Assembly (NCBI RefSeq): GCF_049310905.1
Contig: NZ_JBMEMN010000005.1
Location: forward strand, 25,044-89,043
Reading direction: 5' to 3'
DNA from: Gudongella sp049310905
Lineage (GTDB): Bacteria > Bacillota > Clostridia > Tissierellales > Tissierellaceae
DNA: 64,000 bases
Shown: one piece after another, positions 1-8,565 of the stretch
Layout of the letters: each line of letters begins with the position of its first letter
How positions within the stretch are numbered: the first letter of the stretch is position 1
Made by a program: the position numbers and the translations under genes
The notes under the pieces: generated by a model
What the model was told of the DNA's origin: nothing
Database searches by the model: none
The model's input: only the letters and a program-made list of their open reading frames with translations

Positions 1-50
1 TGCACGAAGATGCACCAGAGGTTGAAGGTTATAGAAAGGGGGCTTTATAA
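1..50 (+). CDS. oppD: C-terminal end of an oligopeptide ABC transporter ATPase (OppD-like), partial
   Basis: Only the last 15 codons are present. Reading frame 3 gives HEDAPEVEGYRKGAL and a TAA stop at 48-50. The start of the next gene directly abuts this stop. A short DAPE-type tail is common at the C-terminus of OppD ATPases, and the next gene is the paired OppF ATPase. The identity therefore rests on context and the tail, not on a visible domain. Confidence 0.6.
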   Translation, partial: HEDAPEVEGYRKGAL

Positions 51-1031
51 ATGGAGGAGAGAAAGCCACTTCTACAATTACAGAACCTAAAGAAATACTT
101 TGATGTTAGCACAGGTTTCTTTAAGAGAGAAAAAGCTTATCTTACAGCAGTGGACGATGTTACATTTGACATATACAAGGGCGAGACTTTTGGACTTGTA
201 GGCGAGTCAGGCTGTGGAAAGTCAACACTTGGAAGAAGCGTTGTAAGGCTTTACGAACCAACAGGCGGCAAGATACTTTACGACGGAGAGGACATAACAA
301 ACCTTTCCCAGCATGATATGATGAAATATAGAAAAAGACTGCAGATGATTTTTCAGGATCCATATGCATCTCTAAATACTCGATTGACTGTTTCAGAGAT
401 TATTGGAGAGGGTATAGAAACACATAATCTGTATTCAGGCAAGGAAAAACTGGAAAAAATATACAACCTCTTGCAGACTGTTGGCCTTAAGCGTGAGCAC
501 GCCAGCAGATATCCACACGAGTTCTCTGGTGGACAGAGGCAGCGTATTGGCATTGCTAGATCTCTTGCAGTTGAACCAGATCTTATAGTTTGTGATGAGC
601 CGATTTCAGCTCTTGACGTATCAATCCAGGCACAGGTTGTAAACATGCTCGAAGATCTGCAGAACGATATGGGACTGACATACTTGTTCATAGCCCATGA
701 CCTATCAATGGTTAAGCATATATCAGACCGTATTGGTGTAATGTATCTGGGAAAAATGATGGAGATTACATCCAGCAAGGAACTTTACAAGAATCCTCTT
801 CATCCTTATACACAGGCCTTGCTATCAGCAATTCCCATACCAGATCCAAAATCAAACAAGATGGACAAGAGGATTATACTACAGGGTGATGTAAAAAGCC
901 CTATAAATCCACCTGAAGGATGCAGATTCAGTTCAAGATGCAGATACTGCATGGACATCTGTACAGAAGTAACTCCAGAGCTTAGAGAAGTTGAGCCTGG
1001 CCATTTTGTAGCCTGCCATCTTGTCAAATAA
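51..1031 (+). CDS. oppF: Oligopeptide/dipeptide ABC transporter ATP-binding protein (OppF-like)
   Basis: This is the cytoplasmic ATPase that, with OppD, powers peptide import through the OppBC permeases. It is 326 residues, normal for the family. Walker A GESGCGKST lies at 51-59, the ABC signature FSGGQ at 158-162, Walker B LIVCDEP at 178-184 and the H-loop His near 216. The C-terminal oligopeptide-transporter extension carries the usual Cys cluster (CRFSSRCRYCMDIC near 290-306). The ATG follows the oppD stop with no gap, and its AAGGGGG ribosome site lies inside the end of oppD, so translation is probably coupled. The substrate-binding protein gene lies downstream but has its own promoter. 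Confidence 0.93.
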   Translation: MEERKPLLQLQNLKKYFDVSTGFFKREKAYLTAVDDVTFDIYKGETFGLVGESGCGKSTLGRSVVRLYEPTGGKILYDGEDITNLSQHDMMKYRKRLQMIFQDPYASLNTRLTVSEIIGEGIETHNLYSGKEKLEKIYNLLQTVGLKREHASRYPHEFSGGQRQRIGIARSLAVEPDLIVCDEPISALDVSIQAQVVNMLEDLQNDMGLTYLFIAHDLSMVKHISDRIGVMYLGKMMEITSSKELYKNPLHPYTQALLSAIPIPDPKSNKMDKRIILQGDVKSPINPPEGCRFSSRCRYCMDICTEVTPELREVEPGHFVACHLVK

Positions 1032-1048
1032 GGAATTTGTGGTATAAT
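1021..1048 (+). promoter_or_regulatory. Sigma-A promoter for the peptide-binding protein gene
   Basis: TTGTCA (1021-1026) and TATAAT (1043-1048) are separated by 16 bp. The -35 lies inside the last codons of oppF. This would let the binding protein be made in excess over the ATPases, as is usual for binding-protein-dependent importers. Confidence 0.7.
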
Positions 1049-1107
1049 AGAGTATATTAAAAAAATTCTCATTATTTACCACATTTGTGTAGTAAATTTA
1101 AAGAGTA

Positions 1108-1136
1108 TTTAATCCAGGGTAACGCCCCGGTTTAAA
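1108..1136 (+). promoter_or_regulatory. Stem-loop in the leader of the binding-protein gene
   Basis: The arms TTTAATCCAGGG and CCCCGGTTTAAA pair with two mismatches around a short loop. The hairpin lies in the roughly 110-nt leader downstream of the 1021-1048 promoter and is followed by A/T-rich sequence with no U-run. It may stabilise or process the mRNA. A regulatory role is not demonstrated. Confidence 0.35.
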
Positions 1137-1170
1137 TAAAGGCAACATACATCATTAAGGAGGGGAAAAG

Positions 1171-2835
1171 ATGAATAAGAAACTATTAGCATTATTGTTG
1201 GTTTTGGCAATGTCAATAACAGTGTTGGCAGGTTGTAGTCAACCAGCAGAAGAACCCGCAGAAGAACCAGCTGAGCAGCCAGGAGAGCAGCCAGCAGAAG
1301 AACCTGCAGGCGATGAGTCGGTTTTCCTATGGAACGTAGGTGCTGACCCTAAGACTATCGACCCTGTTCTTAACGGAGCAAGTGACGGTGGAGACGTAAT
1401 CAACCAGACATTTGAAGGATTAGTAAGAGAGAAAAGTGGAGAAATTTACCCTGGTATTGCTGAGACCTGGGATGTATCAGAAGATGGTATGACTGTAACT
1501 TTCAATTTGAGAGAGTCAAACTGGTCTGACGGCACACCACTAACAGCAAATGACTTCGTTTATTCCTGGAAAAGAGGAATGGATCCTGCAACAGCATCAG
1601 AGTATGCATGGATTTGGGAATATACAAACGTAGTTGGAGCATTTGACGCAGTAAACGGAGGATCGCTTGACGATGTTGGAGTAACTGCAGTAGATGATCT
1701 TACTCTAGAAGTTAAACTTGAAACTCCAACAGACTATATCGTAAGTTTGCTTTCATTCTACCACTTCCTGCCAACCAAGCAAGAAGCAGTTGAAGCTGGA
1801 GCGGATGGAGCATGGGCGAAAGATCCTGAGAACGCAATATCAAACGGACCTTTCAAACTTACAAGCTACGAAATCGGTGGCGGACTTACATTAGTAAAGA
1901 ATGACGAATACTGGAACGCTGAAGAAGTTAAGATTGACAGAATCGAAGGTAAATTTATCGATGAGCAATCAACAGCTTTCCAAGCATATCAGAGTGGAGA
2001 GCTACACTTCCTACCTGATGTACCTCCAGCAGAAATACCAAGATTGATGGCAGAAGATCCAAACTTCTTCGTATTCCCACTACTGGGAACTTACTACTAC
2101 AACTACAACATGGATCTTGAGTTATTCCAAGATGTAAGAGTAAGAAAAGCGTTGAACCTTGCAGTAGACAGATCACTAATAACAGAGACTATGGCTTCAG
2201 GTCAGATTCCAGCAGCTGGATTCGTTCCAGTAGGATTCCTTGATCATGAAGGAGAAGACTTTGCTGAGAAATCCGGAACTTACGGAATACCAACAGATGA
2301 CAGTCAAATAGAAGAAGCAAAAGCATTGTTGGCTGAAGCTGGATATCCAGACGGAGAAGGTTTCCCAGAGTTTACAATCATGTACAACACTTCAGAAGGA
2401 CATCAGCAAGTAGCTGAACTTGTTCAGGAAATGCTTAAGACTAACCTTGGTATCGAGACTCAACTTGAGAACCAAGAGTGGGCAGTATTCCAGGATACAA
2501 GAAAAGAAGGCGACTACGAGATGGCTAGAGGTGGATGGTTGACAGACTTTATGGACCCAATGGGACTACTTGCAATATTCACAACAGAAAATGCATACAA
2601 CGATCCTAACTATAGTAACGCTAGATATGACGAGCTTCTTTCAACTGCTGCTAAGACAAGAGGAGCAGAGCACTTTGAGGCACTTTATGAAGCACAGGAA
2701 ATTCTTATGACAGAACTTCCAGTTATGCCAATCTACTACTATACAGACGTTATGCTAGTTTCTCCAGACCTAGTAGGATGGGACAGATCAGTTCTTGGAA
2801 CTATCGACTTCTCAACTGCTGAATTGGTAAACTAA
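1171..2835 (+). CDS. oppA: Oligopeptide-binding lipoprotein (SBP_bac_5 / OppA family)
   Basis: This is the extracytoplasmic receptor that delivers peptides to the Opp permease. The first 22 residues form a lipoprotein signal peptide with lipobox VLAGC (acylated Cys22). An E/P/Q-rich spacer follows (about 24-47), repeated as PAEEPAEE and probably a flexible tether on the cell surface. The remainder is a family 5 solute-binding domain: the segments DPKTIDPVLNG, GIAETWDVSEDG and NGPFKLTSYE are typical. The length of 554 residues is normal. AAGGAGGGG precedes the ATG. A strong terminator follows at 2853. Confidence 0.93.
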   Translation: MNKKLLALLLVLAMSITVLAGCSQPAEEPAEEPAEQPGEQPAEEPAGDESVFLWNVGADPKTIDPVLNGASDGGDVINQTFEGLVREKSGEIYPGIAETWDVSEDGMTVTFNLRESNWSDGTPLTANDFVYSWKRGMDPATASEYAWIWEYTNVVGAFDAVNGGSLDDVGVTAVDDLTLEVKLETPTDYIVSLLSFYHFLPTKQEAVEAGADGAWAKDPENAISNGPFKLTSYEIGGGLTLVKNDEYWNAEEVKIDRIEGKFIDEQSTAFQAYQSGELHFLPDVPPAEIPRLMAEDPNFFVFPLLGTYYYNYNMDLELFQDVRVRKALNLAVDRSLITETMASGQIPAAGFVPVGFLDHEGEDFAEKSGTYGIPTDDSQIEEAKALLAEAGYPDGEGFPEFTIMYNTSEGHQQVAELVQEMLKTNLGIETQLENQEWAVFQDTRKEGDYEMARGGWLTDFMDPMGLLAIFTTENAYNDPNYSNARYDELLSTAAKTRGAEHFEALYEAQEILMTELPVMPIYYYTDVMLVSPDLVGWDRSVLGTIDFSTAELVN

Positions 2836-2852
2836 TCAGAAAGTAGATTAAG

Positions 2853-2882
2853 AACCGCTGACCTTTTGGTCAGCGGTTTTTT
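2853..2882 (+). terminator. Rho-independent terminator after oppA
   Basis: An 11-bp perfect stem (AACCGCTGACC/GGTCAGCGGTT) has a TTTT loop and a T6 tail. Confidence 0.93.
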
Positions 2883-2923
2883 AGTCTGGATTTTTCAGGA
2901 AATTATTTCGAGTCAGTAATTAA

Positions 2924-2952
2924 TTGTTAATCTTTCTGAATTATGATAAAAT
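2924..2952 (+). promoter_or_regulatory. Sigma-A promoter for the MFS gene
   Basis: TTGTTA (2924-2929) and TAAAAT (2947-2952) are 17 bp apart. The predicted transcript start falls near 2959, so an upstream ATG at 2960 would be essentially leaderless. This supports the downstream TTG at 2987 as the real start. Confidence 0.6.
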
Positions 2953-2986
2953 CATCTAAATGCGTGTTTTTGAAAGAAGGGGTAAA

Positions 2987-4189
2987 TTGAACAGTCAATT
3001 CAAAAAGGTAATGATTTTTTCATCACTAATTTTTATTACAGCAAACTTTCATCATCCTGTTAATCCAACTTATTTTACAATGCTTGATTTACCAAGTCAT
3101 GTCTTTGGTACATCCTTTGCCGTGATGGTATTTGCATCTTTTCTGACTTCACCTTTGTGGGGAAGCTGGGGGGATAATAAAAGCCGTAAGATGACACTAG
3201 TATATTCAACTATTCTTTATGGAACTTCACAACTTCTCTACGGAATGGCGAATAATATTTGGCAGATTTTAATTATGCGAGGAATTGCTGGTCTCTTCAC
3301 CGGAGGATTTATGGTAGGACTGATGGCAATGGTTGTTGATGTAAGCACAGAAGAAAAAAGAGGAGAAAGGATTGCAACCTACTCAGCCCTAATGAGTGTG
3401 TCCATGGCTGTGGGCTTCCTTACAGGAGGTGCTCTTGGTTATTTACCAATAAGGTATGTGTTTTTTATCCAGGGAGCTGTTATGATTTTAATCGGTATTG
3501 GAATATATATATTTATGGATGAGTCAAACAAGCCTTTGAGAAAAGGATCAAAGCCTCAGTTTATCTGGAATATTCTTGGTGATAAAGAAAAGCGGGAAGC
3601 AGTTTTTACTCCTTGGATTCTATCATTTTTAGGGATAACATTTTTCGCATTCATAGCATATTCAAGCAATAATAATGCCTTCAACTATTATTTAAGAGAT
3701 GAATTAAACTTTGAACCAATAGTTAATGGCATCTGGAAAGCTACAACCGGTATAATAGGTCTTGTTGCCAATTTAACCATCAACGTTTGGATAGTAAGGA
3801 AGACTGAACTCAAGACTTCTCTGAGAGTCTTGCTGGGCTTGGCTCTTATGGCAGCAACAATGATATATCTTAAGGATTCAACATATCCATTTATGCTTTG
3901 GAGTCTCTTGTATTTTACCTTCCATACCATATTATTTCCATTGCTTCAAAACTTTGCAGTTGAGGATTCGCATCACGGAGCAGGATTTATGTCCGGTATC
4001 TTTAATGCAATCAAGGCATTGGGTGAGATGTCTGGAGCTATAATTGCTGGATTTGCTTACGGATTAGGCAGCAAGGTACCATTTCTATTATCTGCAGCAG
4101 CCCTTTTAATCGCGCTCATTCTAGGATTAATACAATTAATGCCAAGAAACAAGGACAAGAGACTTGCAAGGGAGAGTAAAAACATATAG
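2987..4189 (+). CDS. Major facilitator superfamily transporter
   Basis: This is a polytopic inner-membrane secondary transporter of about 400 residues with roughly 12 hydrophobic helices. The loop after helix 2, GSWGDNKSRKMTLV, matches the MFS motif GxxxDrxGrr, and a second half begins near WILSFLGITFF. The substrate is unknown; drug or sugar efflux are possible. TTG at 2987 is preferred because AAGAAGGGG lies 4-5 nt upstream. The in-frame ATG at 2960 has no ribosome site and sits at the predicted transcript start. A small membrane-peptide gene follows 36 bp downstream and shares its terminator. Confidence 0.85.
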   Translation: MNSQFKKVMIFSSLIFITANFHHPVNPTYFTMLDLPSHVFGTSFAVMVFASFLTSPLWGSWGDNKSRKMTLVYSTILYGTSQLLYGMANNIWQILIMRGIAGLFTGGFMVGLMAMVVDVSTEEKRGERIATYSALMSVSMAVGFLTGGALGYLPIRYVFFIQGAVMILIGIGIYIFMDESNKPLRKGSKPQFIWNILGDKEKREAVFTPWILSFLGITFFAFIAYSSNNNAFNYYLRDELNFEPIVNGIWKATTGIIGLVANLTINVWIVRKTELKTSLRVLLGLALMAATMIYLKDSTYPFMLWSLLYFTFHTILFPLLQNFAVEDSHHGAGFMSGIFNAIKALGEMSGAIIAGFAYGLGSKVPFLLSAAALLIALILGLIQLMPRNKDKRLARESKNI

Positions 4190-4225
4190 AATGAAGACAA
4201 AGGTAAAATATTGGAGGAAGATAAT

Positions 4226-4327
4226 ATGCATATTCGAGACAAGAAGAAAATTACGATGATAATAGTAATAGTCATTGCATTTGCAATGATTGCGCCATTG
4301 CTTTTAAATGCCTTGTACTACATTTAA
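4226..4327 (+). CDS. 33-residue single-span membrane peptide
   Basis: This short ORF has a very good ribosome site (TGGAGGAAG, 6 nt before ATG). It encodes a basic N-terminus (MHIRDKKKIT) followed by one hydrophobic helix (about residues 11-31). It ends just before a strong terminator and is probably cotranscribed with the MFS gene. Size and layout resemble the DUF4044/Prli42-type mini-membrane proteins of Firmicutes, which anchor stressosomes in Listeria. The sequence similarity is only general, so that function is not assigned. Confidence 0.6.
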   Translation: MHIRDKKKITMIIVIVIAFAMIAPLLLNALYYI

Positions 4328-4353
4328 TTGATTAAAAAAGAATAAGATATGTG

Positions 4354-4379
4354 AACCAGACCTCGTGTCTGGTTTTTTT
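4354..4379 (+). terminator. Rho-independent terminator after the MFS/small peptide unit
   Basis: An 8-bp stem (AACCAGAC/GTCTGGTT) with a CTCG-containing loop is followed by T7. Confidence 0.9.
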
Positions 4380-4477
4380 CTGCCCGAAAAAATTTAAAAG
4401 CTCTTCTAAATTATCGGTATTGGAAGATTTCCTGGGTATAAGCAATGTAAGTGATACTCAATGTGGGAGGGATGACA

Positions 4478-6817
4478 ATGAAGGACAAGTTTAGACTAGA
4501 GCCAGAGGAGCTTACAAGTATTTGCAGGCAGGAAGATCTGGAATTTGAAACGACTGAAAATATGAATACACTTAAAGGGATCATCGGCCAGGACAGAGGA
4601 ACTCAAGCACTTGGATTTGGACTTAAAATCAAGAAAAAAGGCTACAATATCTATGTTTCAGGTTTAAGTGGGACAGGTAGAAGTACATTTACCTATTCCA
4701 TTGCAGAAGGATATTCAAAACAGGAGCCTGTTCCACTGGACTGGGTTTATGTGTATAACTTCAATAGAAAAGAGTCCCCTAAAGCACTTTCGTTCAAACC
4801 TGGACACGGTAAAGAGTTCAAAAAAGAGCTGGAAGAATTTATTGAACATTTAAGAAAAACCATACCAGAGACATTTGCGGGGATAGAATATGAAACCAGA
4901 AAGAATGATGTCCTTAGAATTTTCAATCAGAAAAAAGGAGATGTTCTTAAAAAGCTAAATGAGAAGTCGGCTGAGTTTGGGTTTGTGTATACTCCAAGTG
5001 AACAGGGACTTGTTTCAATTCCCATGAAGGATGGGAAACCCATCAATGAAGAGGAATATGCGGATCTTTCAATAGATGAGAGGGAAGAGATGATGGAGAA
5101 GTATGAGGAGCTCAGAATAGCAACTGTTGAGGAGTTCAATGACCTTAGACTTCTGGATGAGGAACTGGCTGACAACTTAGATCAGCTTGATAAGAATGTG
5201 GTAATGGAAATAATCAGATATGATATTAAGAAGCTAATGGATAAGTACGGCGATAGAGCTGCAACTGCAATATATCTTAATGAACTTGAAAAAGATATTC
5301 TTGAGAACCTGGGCAAGTTCAAGAATAAAAATGCCCCTAAAAACATCTCATTGTTTGAAATGCCTACAGGAAATGACGAGAACTTCTTTATTAGGTACAA
5401 GGTGAATTTATTTGTAGATAACAGTCAGCTTGAAAATGCACCTATTATCAATGAGTCAAATCCAATTTATAATAATTTAATGGGTCACATAGAATACAAA
5501 AGCCAGATGGGTGTATTAACTACTGATTTTACACAAATAAAGTCAGGTTCACTTCATCAGGCCAACGGAGGATATATAATCTTTCAGATGAAGGAAATCC
5601 TCAATAATCCCATATCATGGGAAATGTTAAAAAGATCGTTGAAAACAAACGAAATAAATATTGAAAACTATAACAGACTAATGGGAATGGCAGTAACTGC
5701 AACACTAAAACCAGAGCCAATACCTCTGAATGTTAAGGTAATAATAATAGGTGATGACTACACCTACAGTATTCTCTACAACTATGACGATGACTTCAGG
5801 AAGTTGTTCAAGGTAATGGCTGACTTTGATATTGAAATGGATAAAAGTAGCGAAAACTTGAAAAGAATGGGCGAGTTCATTGCCAACCATTGTAAGGAAA
5901 GCAATATAAAGAACTTTGAGAAAATGGCAGTAGCAAGAGTAGTTGAATATAGTACAAGGCTGGCTGGACACCAGGATAAACTAAGTACCCAATTCAATCA
6001 GATAATTGAGATCCTGTACGAGGCTGACTTCTGGGCAGCAGAAGAAGGGTCTGACCTCGTGTATGAGAAGCATGTTAAAAAGGCTATAGAAGAAAAAGTT
6101 TACCGTTCCAACAAGTACGAACAGAAGCTAAATGAAATGTTCCTTGAAGGGATACTCCTTATTGACATAGACGGTGAGGAAGTTGGACAGATTAACGGAC
6201 TTGCAGTTATGGGAACCGGTGAATACAGCTTCGGTAAACCAAGTAGAATAACTGCTACGGTATACAGTGGAGAAGAAGGAGTAATTAACATTGAAAGGGA
6301 AGCAAAACAAAGTGGTCGTATGCATGACAAGGGAGTTCTTATTCTAAGTGGCTATCTTGGCCAACGATATGCAAGAAAGCGACCGCTTGGAATAAGCATA
6401 GGACTTGGATTTGAGCAGAGTTATTCAATGATTGATGGAGATAGTGCTTCCAGCACAGAACTTTATGCAATCCTTTCATCAATGGCGGATGTACCCATCA
6501 AGCAATATCTTGCTGTTACTGGATCTGTAAATCAGAAAGGAGAGGTTCAACCCATAGGGGGAGTCAATGAAAAAATAGAAGGCTTCTACCAGGTATGCAA
6601 ATTGATTGGTCTTACTGGAAAACAGGGTGTTGTGATACCAAGGACTAACGTAAAAAATCTTGTACTGAAGGAAGATGTGATTGAAGCAGTAGAAAAAGGA
6701 GATTTTCATATCTATGCCATTGATAATGTTGAAGAAGGAATTCAGATCTTGACGGATAAAACAATTGAAGAGCTGGATGAAATCATCAACAGGAAACTTG
6801 ATGAAATAAGCAACTAA
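4478..6817 (+). CDS. Lon-like AAA+ ATP-dependent protease (S16 family, AAA_32 type)
   Basis: This is a cytoplasmic protein-quality-control or regulatory protease of 779 residues. An N-terminal Walker A-like GLSGTGRST (about 62-70) begins the ATPase part and a long helical middle region follows. The C-terminal Lon protease domain holds the Ser-Lys dyad. Ser656 sits in DGDSASSTEL and Lys699 in GGVNEKIEG, exactly 43 residues apart as in Lon (Ser679/Lys722 of E. coli). It lacks the N-terminal substrate domain of classical Lon and belongs with the Lon-like proteins common in Clostridia and archaea. The ATG at 4478 is chosen because GGGAGG ends 8 nt before it. In-frame upstream GTG (4451) and ATG (4472) are too close to or precede that site. 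Confidence 0.9.
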   Translation: MKDKFRLEPEELTSICRQEDLEFETTENMNTLKGIIGQDRGTQALGFGLKIKKKGYNIYVSGLSGTGRSTFTYSIAEGYSKQEPVPLDWVYVYNFNRKESPKALSFKPGHGKEFKKELEEFIEHLRKTIPETFAGIEYETRKNDVLRIFNQKKGDVLKKLNEKSAEFGFVYTPSEQGLVSIPMKDGKPINEEEYADLSIDEREEMMEKYEELRIATVEEFNDLRLLDEELADNLDQLDKNVVMEIIRYDIKKLMDKYGDRAATAIYLNELEKDILENLGKFKNKNAPKNISLFEMPTGNDENFFIRYKVNLFVDNSQLENAPIINESNPIYNNLMGHIEYKSQMGVLTTDFTQIKSGSLHQANGGYIIFQMKEILNNPISWEMLKRSLKTNEINIENYNRLMGMAVTATLKPEPIPLNVKVIIIGDDYTYSILYNYDDDFRKLFKVMADFDIEMDKSSENLKRMGEFIANHCKESNIKNFEKMAVARVVEYSTRLAGHQDKLSTQFNQIIEILYEADFWAAEEGSDLVYEKHVKKAIEEKVYRSNKYEQKLNEMFLEGILLIDIDGEEVGQINGLAVMGTGEYSFGKPSRITATVYSGEEGVINIEREAKQSGRMHDKGVLILSGYLGQRYARKRPLGISIGLGFEQSYSMIDGDSASSTELYAILSSMADVPIKQYLAVTGSVNQKGEVQPIGGVNEKIEGFYQVCKLIGLTGKQGVVIPRTNVKNLVLKEDVIEAVEKGDFHIYAIDNVEEGIQILTDKTIEELDEIINRKLDEISN

Positions 6818-6866
6818 ACTAGTTGATTTAAATCGAAAACAATAATGAAAAAACAGGAGGATGAAT

Positions 6867-8057
6867 ATGACATATAATTTTGATGAAATTATTGATAGAA
6901 GCGGAACCTATTCGGCAAAGTGGGATAAGGATGTTCAGGAGGAGCTCTTTGGAGAATCCGGACTACTTCCCTACTGGGTTGCCGATATGGAATTTAAGGC
7001 TGCTCCGGAGATTCTGGACGCTCTAGGCAAAAGAGTTGAGCATGGAATATTTGGATATACAGCAAGACCATCGGAATACTATCAGTTGGTTATAGACTGG
7101 ACAAAAAAGAGGTTCGGATGGGACATTGAAAGAGAATGGATGCTTTTTACACCAGGAATAGTTCCAGGTACCAATTATGTAATCCAGGCTCTTACGGAGG
7201 AAGGTGAGGGTGTAATAATAAACGAGCCTGTTTATTATCCATTTTCAAACAGTATCAAGGAAAACAGAAGAGAAGTAGTTAATTCACCTCTTGTTTTGAA
7301 AGACAATCGATATTACATTGATTTTGAGGATTTTGAAGAAAAGGCTAAGGATCCAAACAACAAGTTGTTTATTCTTTGCAGTCCCCACAACCCAGTTTCA
7401 AGGGTCTGGTCAGAGGATGAGCTTAGAAGAGTCGGAGAAATCTGTCTTGAAAACAATGTCTACGTTTTATCTGATGAAATTCATAATGACCTGATCCTAG
7501 GAACCAACAAGCATACCATGTTTGCATCAGTGGATAAAAGATTTGAAGAGACTTCAATTACTGCCACATCGACCACAAAGACCTTTAACCTTGCAGGATT
7601 CTATGCTTCAAATATAATAATCCCTAATAAAAAAATAAGGGATAGGGTGGAGAAGGTCCTCTTGAAGAATAGTATTGGCAGTCAAGGACCATTAAGTGTT
7701 GAAGCCGTTATGGCAGCATACCGATATGGAGAGCCTTGGCTGGAGGAGTTATTGAAGTATCTGCAGGAGAATGTTGTTTTTACAAGAAAATATCTTAAAG
7801 AAAGACTTACTGATATTGATTTTACTGAAACAGAGGGAACCTACCTTATGTGGATTGACTTTAGAGCATATGAAAAGGATGGGAAAACTTTGGAGAAGGT
7901 TCTTGTCGAGAAGGGTGGAGTTGCACTTGATGGAGGCACCTGGTTCGGCGATGGTGGAGATGGATTTATGAGACTTAATATTGCCGCTCCAAGGAAATTC
8001 CTTGAAGAGGGATTGGATAGAGTGGCGAAGGCGATAAAAGAGGAGTATATTGATTAA
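6867..8057 (+). CDS. MalY/PatB-type pyridoxal-phosphate C-S lyase (cystathionine beta-lyase family aminotransferase)
   Basis: This is a fold-type I PLP enzyme of 396 residues. MalY/PatB members cleave C-S bonds of cystathionine or cysteine conjugates, releasing thiol, pyruvate and ammonia. The start is typical (YNFDEIIDRSGTYSAKWD; LPYWVADMEF). SDEIHNDL near 202-209 carries the Asp that binds the PLP ring, and STTKTFNLAGF carries the Schiff-base lysine near 238. AGGAGG at 6854-6860 is 6 nt before this ATG. The ATG at 6861 is directly on the ribosome site and is less likely. The exact substrate cannot be read from sequence. No terminator is obvious before the repeat region that follows. Confidence 0.88.
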   Translation: MTYNFDEIIDRSGTYSAKWDKDVQEELFGESGLLPYWVADMEFKAAPEILDALGKRVEHGIFGYTARPSEYYQLVIDWTKKRFGWDIEREWMLFTPGIVPGTNYVIQALTEEGEGVIINEPVYYPFSNSIKENRREVVNSPLVLKDNRYYIDFEDFEEKAKDPNNKLFILCSPHNPVSRVWSEDELRRVGEICLENNVYVLSDEIHNDLILGTNKHTMFASVDKRFEETSITATSTTKTFNLAGFYASNIIIPNKKIRDRVEKVLLKNSIGSQGPLSVEAVMAAYRYGEPWLEELLKYLQENVVFTRKYLKERLTDIDFTETEGTYLMWIDFRAYEKDGKTLEKVLVEKGGVALDGGTWFGDGGDGFMRLNIAAPRKFLEEGLDRVAKAIKEEYID

Positions 8058-8085
8058 TAGCAATTATACCCTGTTATCCCGACTC

Positions 8086-8102
8086 TAATGGAGGGATCTC
8101 GT
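8086..8102 (+). repeat. Copy of a dispersed ATCCCGAC...GGAGGGATCTCG repeat
   Basis: The sequence ATCCCGACTCTAATGGAGGGATCTCG begins here. A close relative is found at 63750-63776 (ATCCCGACCGAAGTGGAGGGATCTCG). Both lie in long gene-free gaps next to other palindromic repeats, suggesting one family of intergenic elements. Confidence 0.6.
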
Positions 8103-8162
8103 TTGAAGATTCTTCGGAAAGTATAATGAACCACTCTCGGATTAAAGCTCAGAGATTTATCA

Positions 8163-8238
8163 CACTCGTTTCGAAAATTGACTTGCAAACTCGCTTCGCT
8201 CAGACATGCAAGTCAAAACGATTTTCTCACTTCGAGTG
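8163..8238. repeat. Imperfect inverted repeat in a 508-bp intergenic region
   Basis: TTGACTTGCA (8178-8187) pairs with TGCAAGTCAA (8207-8216), and the outer CACTCG (8163-8168) pairs with CGAGTG (8233-8238). The gap 8058-8565 holds no ORF with a ribosome site. It appears to be a mosaic of palindromic repeat units. Confidence 0.6.
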
Positions 8239-8431
8239 AAAAATCTAGCTGATCTTTCCATATGTTCGCTTTTCATTAATACTTTCCTTGCTTCGCCCGT
8301 AATGTGGGATTATCTTCATGGGTTTCCGACAATAGAAGCTAGAACAATCTAAGATTTTGAGTTGTTCCTTTAAGAGGATATCCGAACTCAGACTTGTAGT
8401 CGATTATTTAGAATAATGATAGAGAAAAGTT

Positions 8432-8508
8432 AGGGTCCAAGACTCTTCGCCATGCTCAGAGTGACAATTATCTTGTCTTCCTGAGCGTAACGAAGGATCC
8501 TGGACCCT
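8432..8508. repeat. Long palindromic repeat (36-bp arms)
   Basis: The arms 8432-8467 and 8473-8508 are reverse complements with about eight mismatches around a 5-bp loop (TTATC). They contain CTTCG...GCTCAG and CTGAGC...CGAAGGATC. The last part resembles the widespread CCTGAGCG(A)-CGAAGGATC intergenic repeats of many bacterial genomes. No ORF lies within it, so it is probably a non-autonomous element or RNA hairpin between malY and the convergent SLH gene. Confidence 0.75.
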
Positions 8509-8565
8509 GTATTTATTTATGATTTTTCTCTTACCTCTTAGATATTAGATCTTAACTATTTTCTG

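Noticed and set aside
2960..2986. ATG at 2960 as start of the MFS gene
   Set aside because: It coincides with the predicted transcript start and lacks a ribosome site. TTG 2987 has AAGAAGGGG at good distance.
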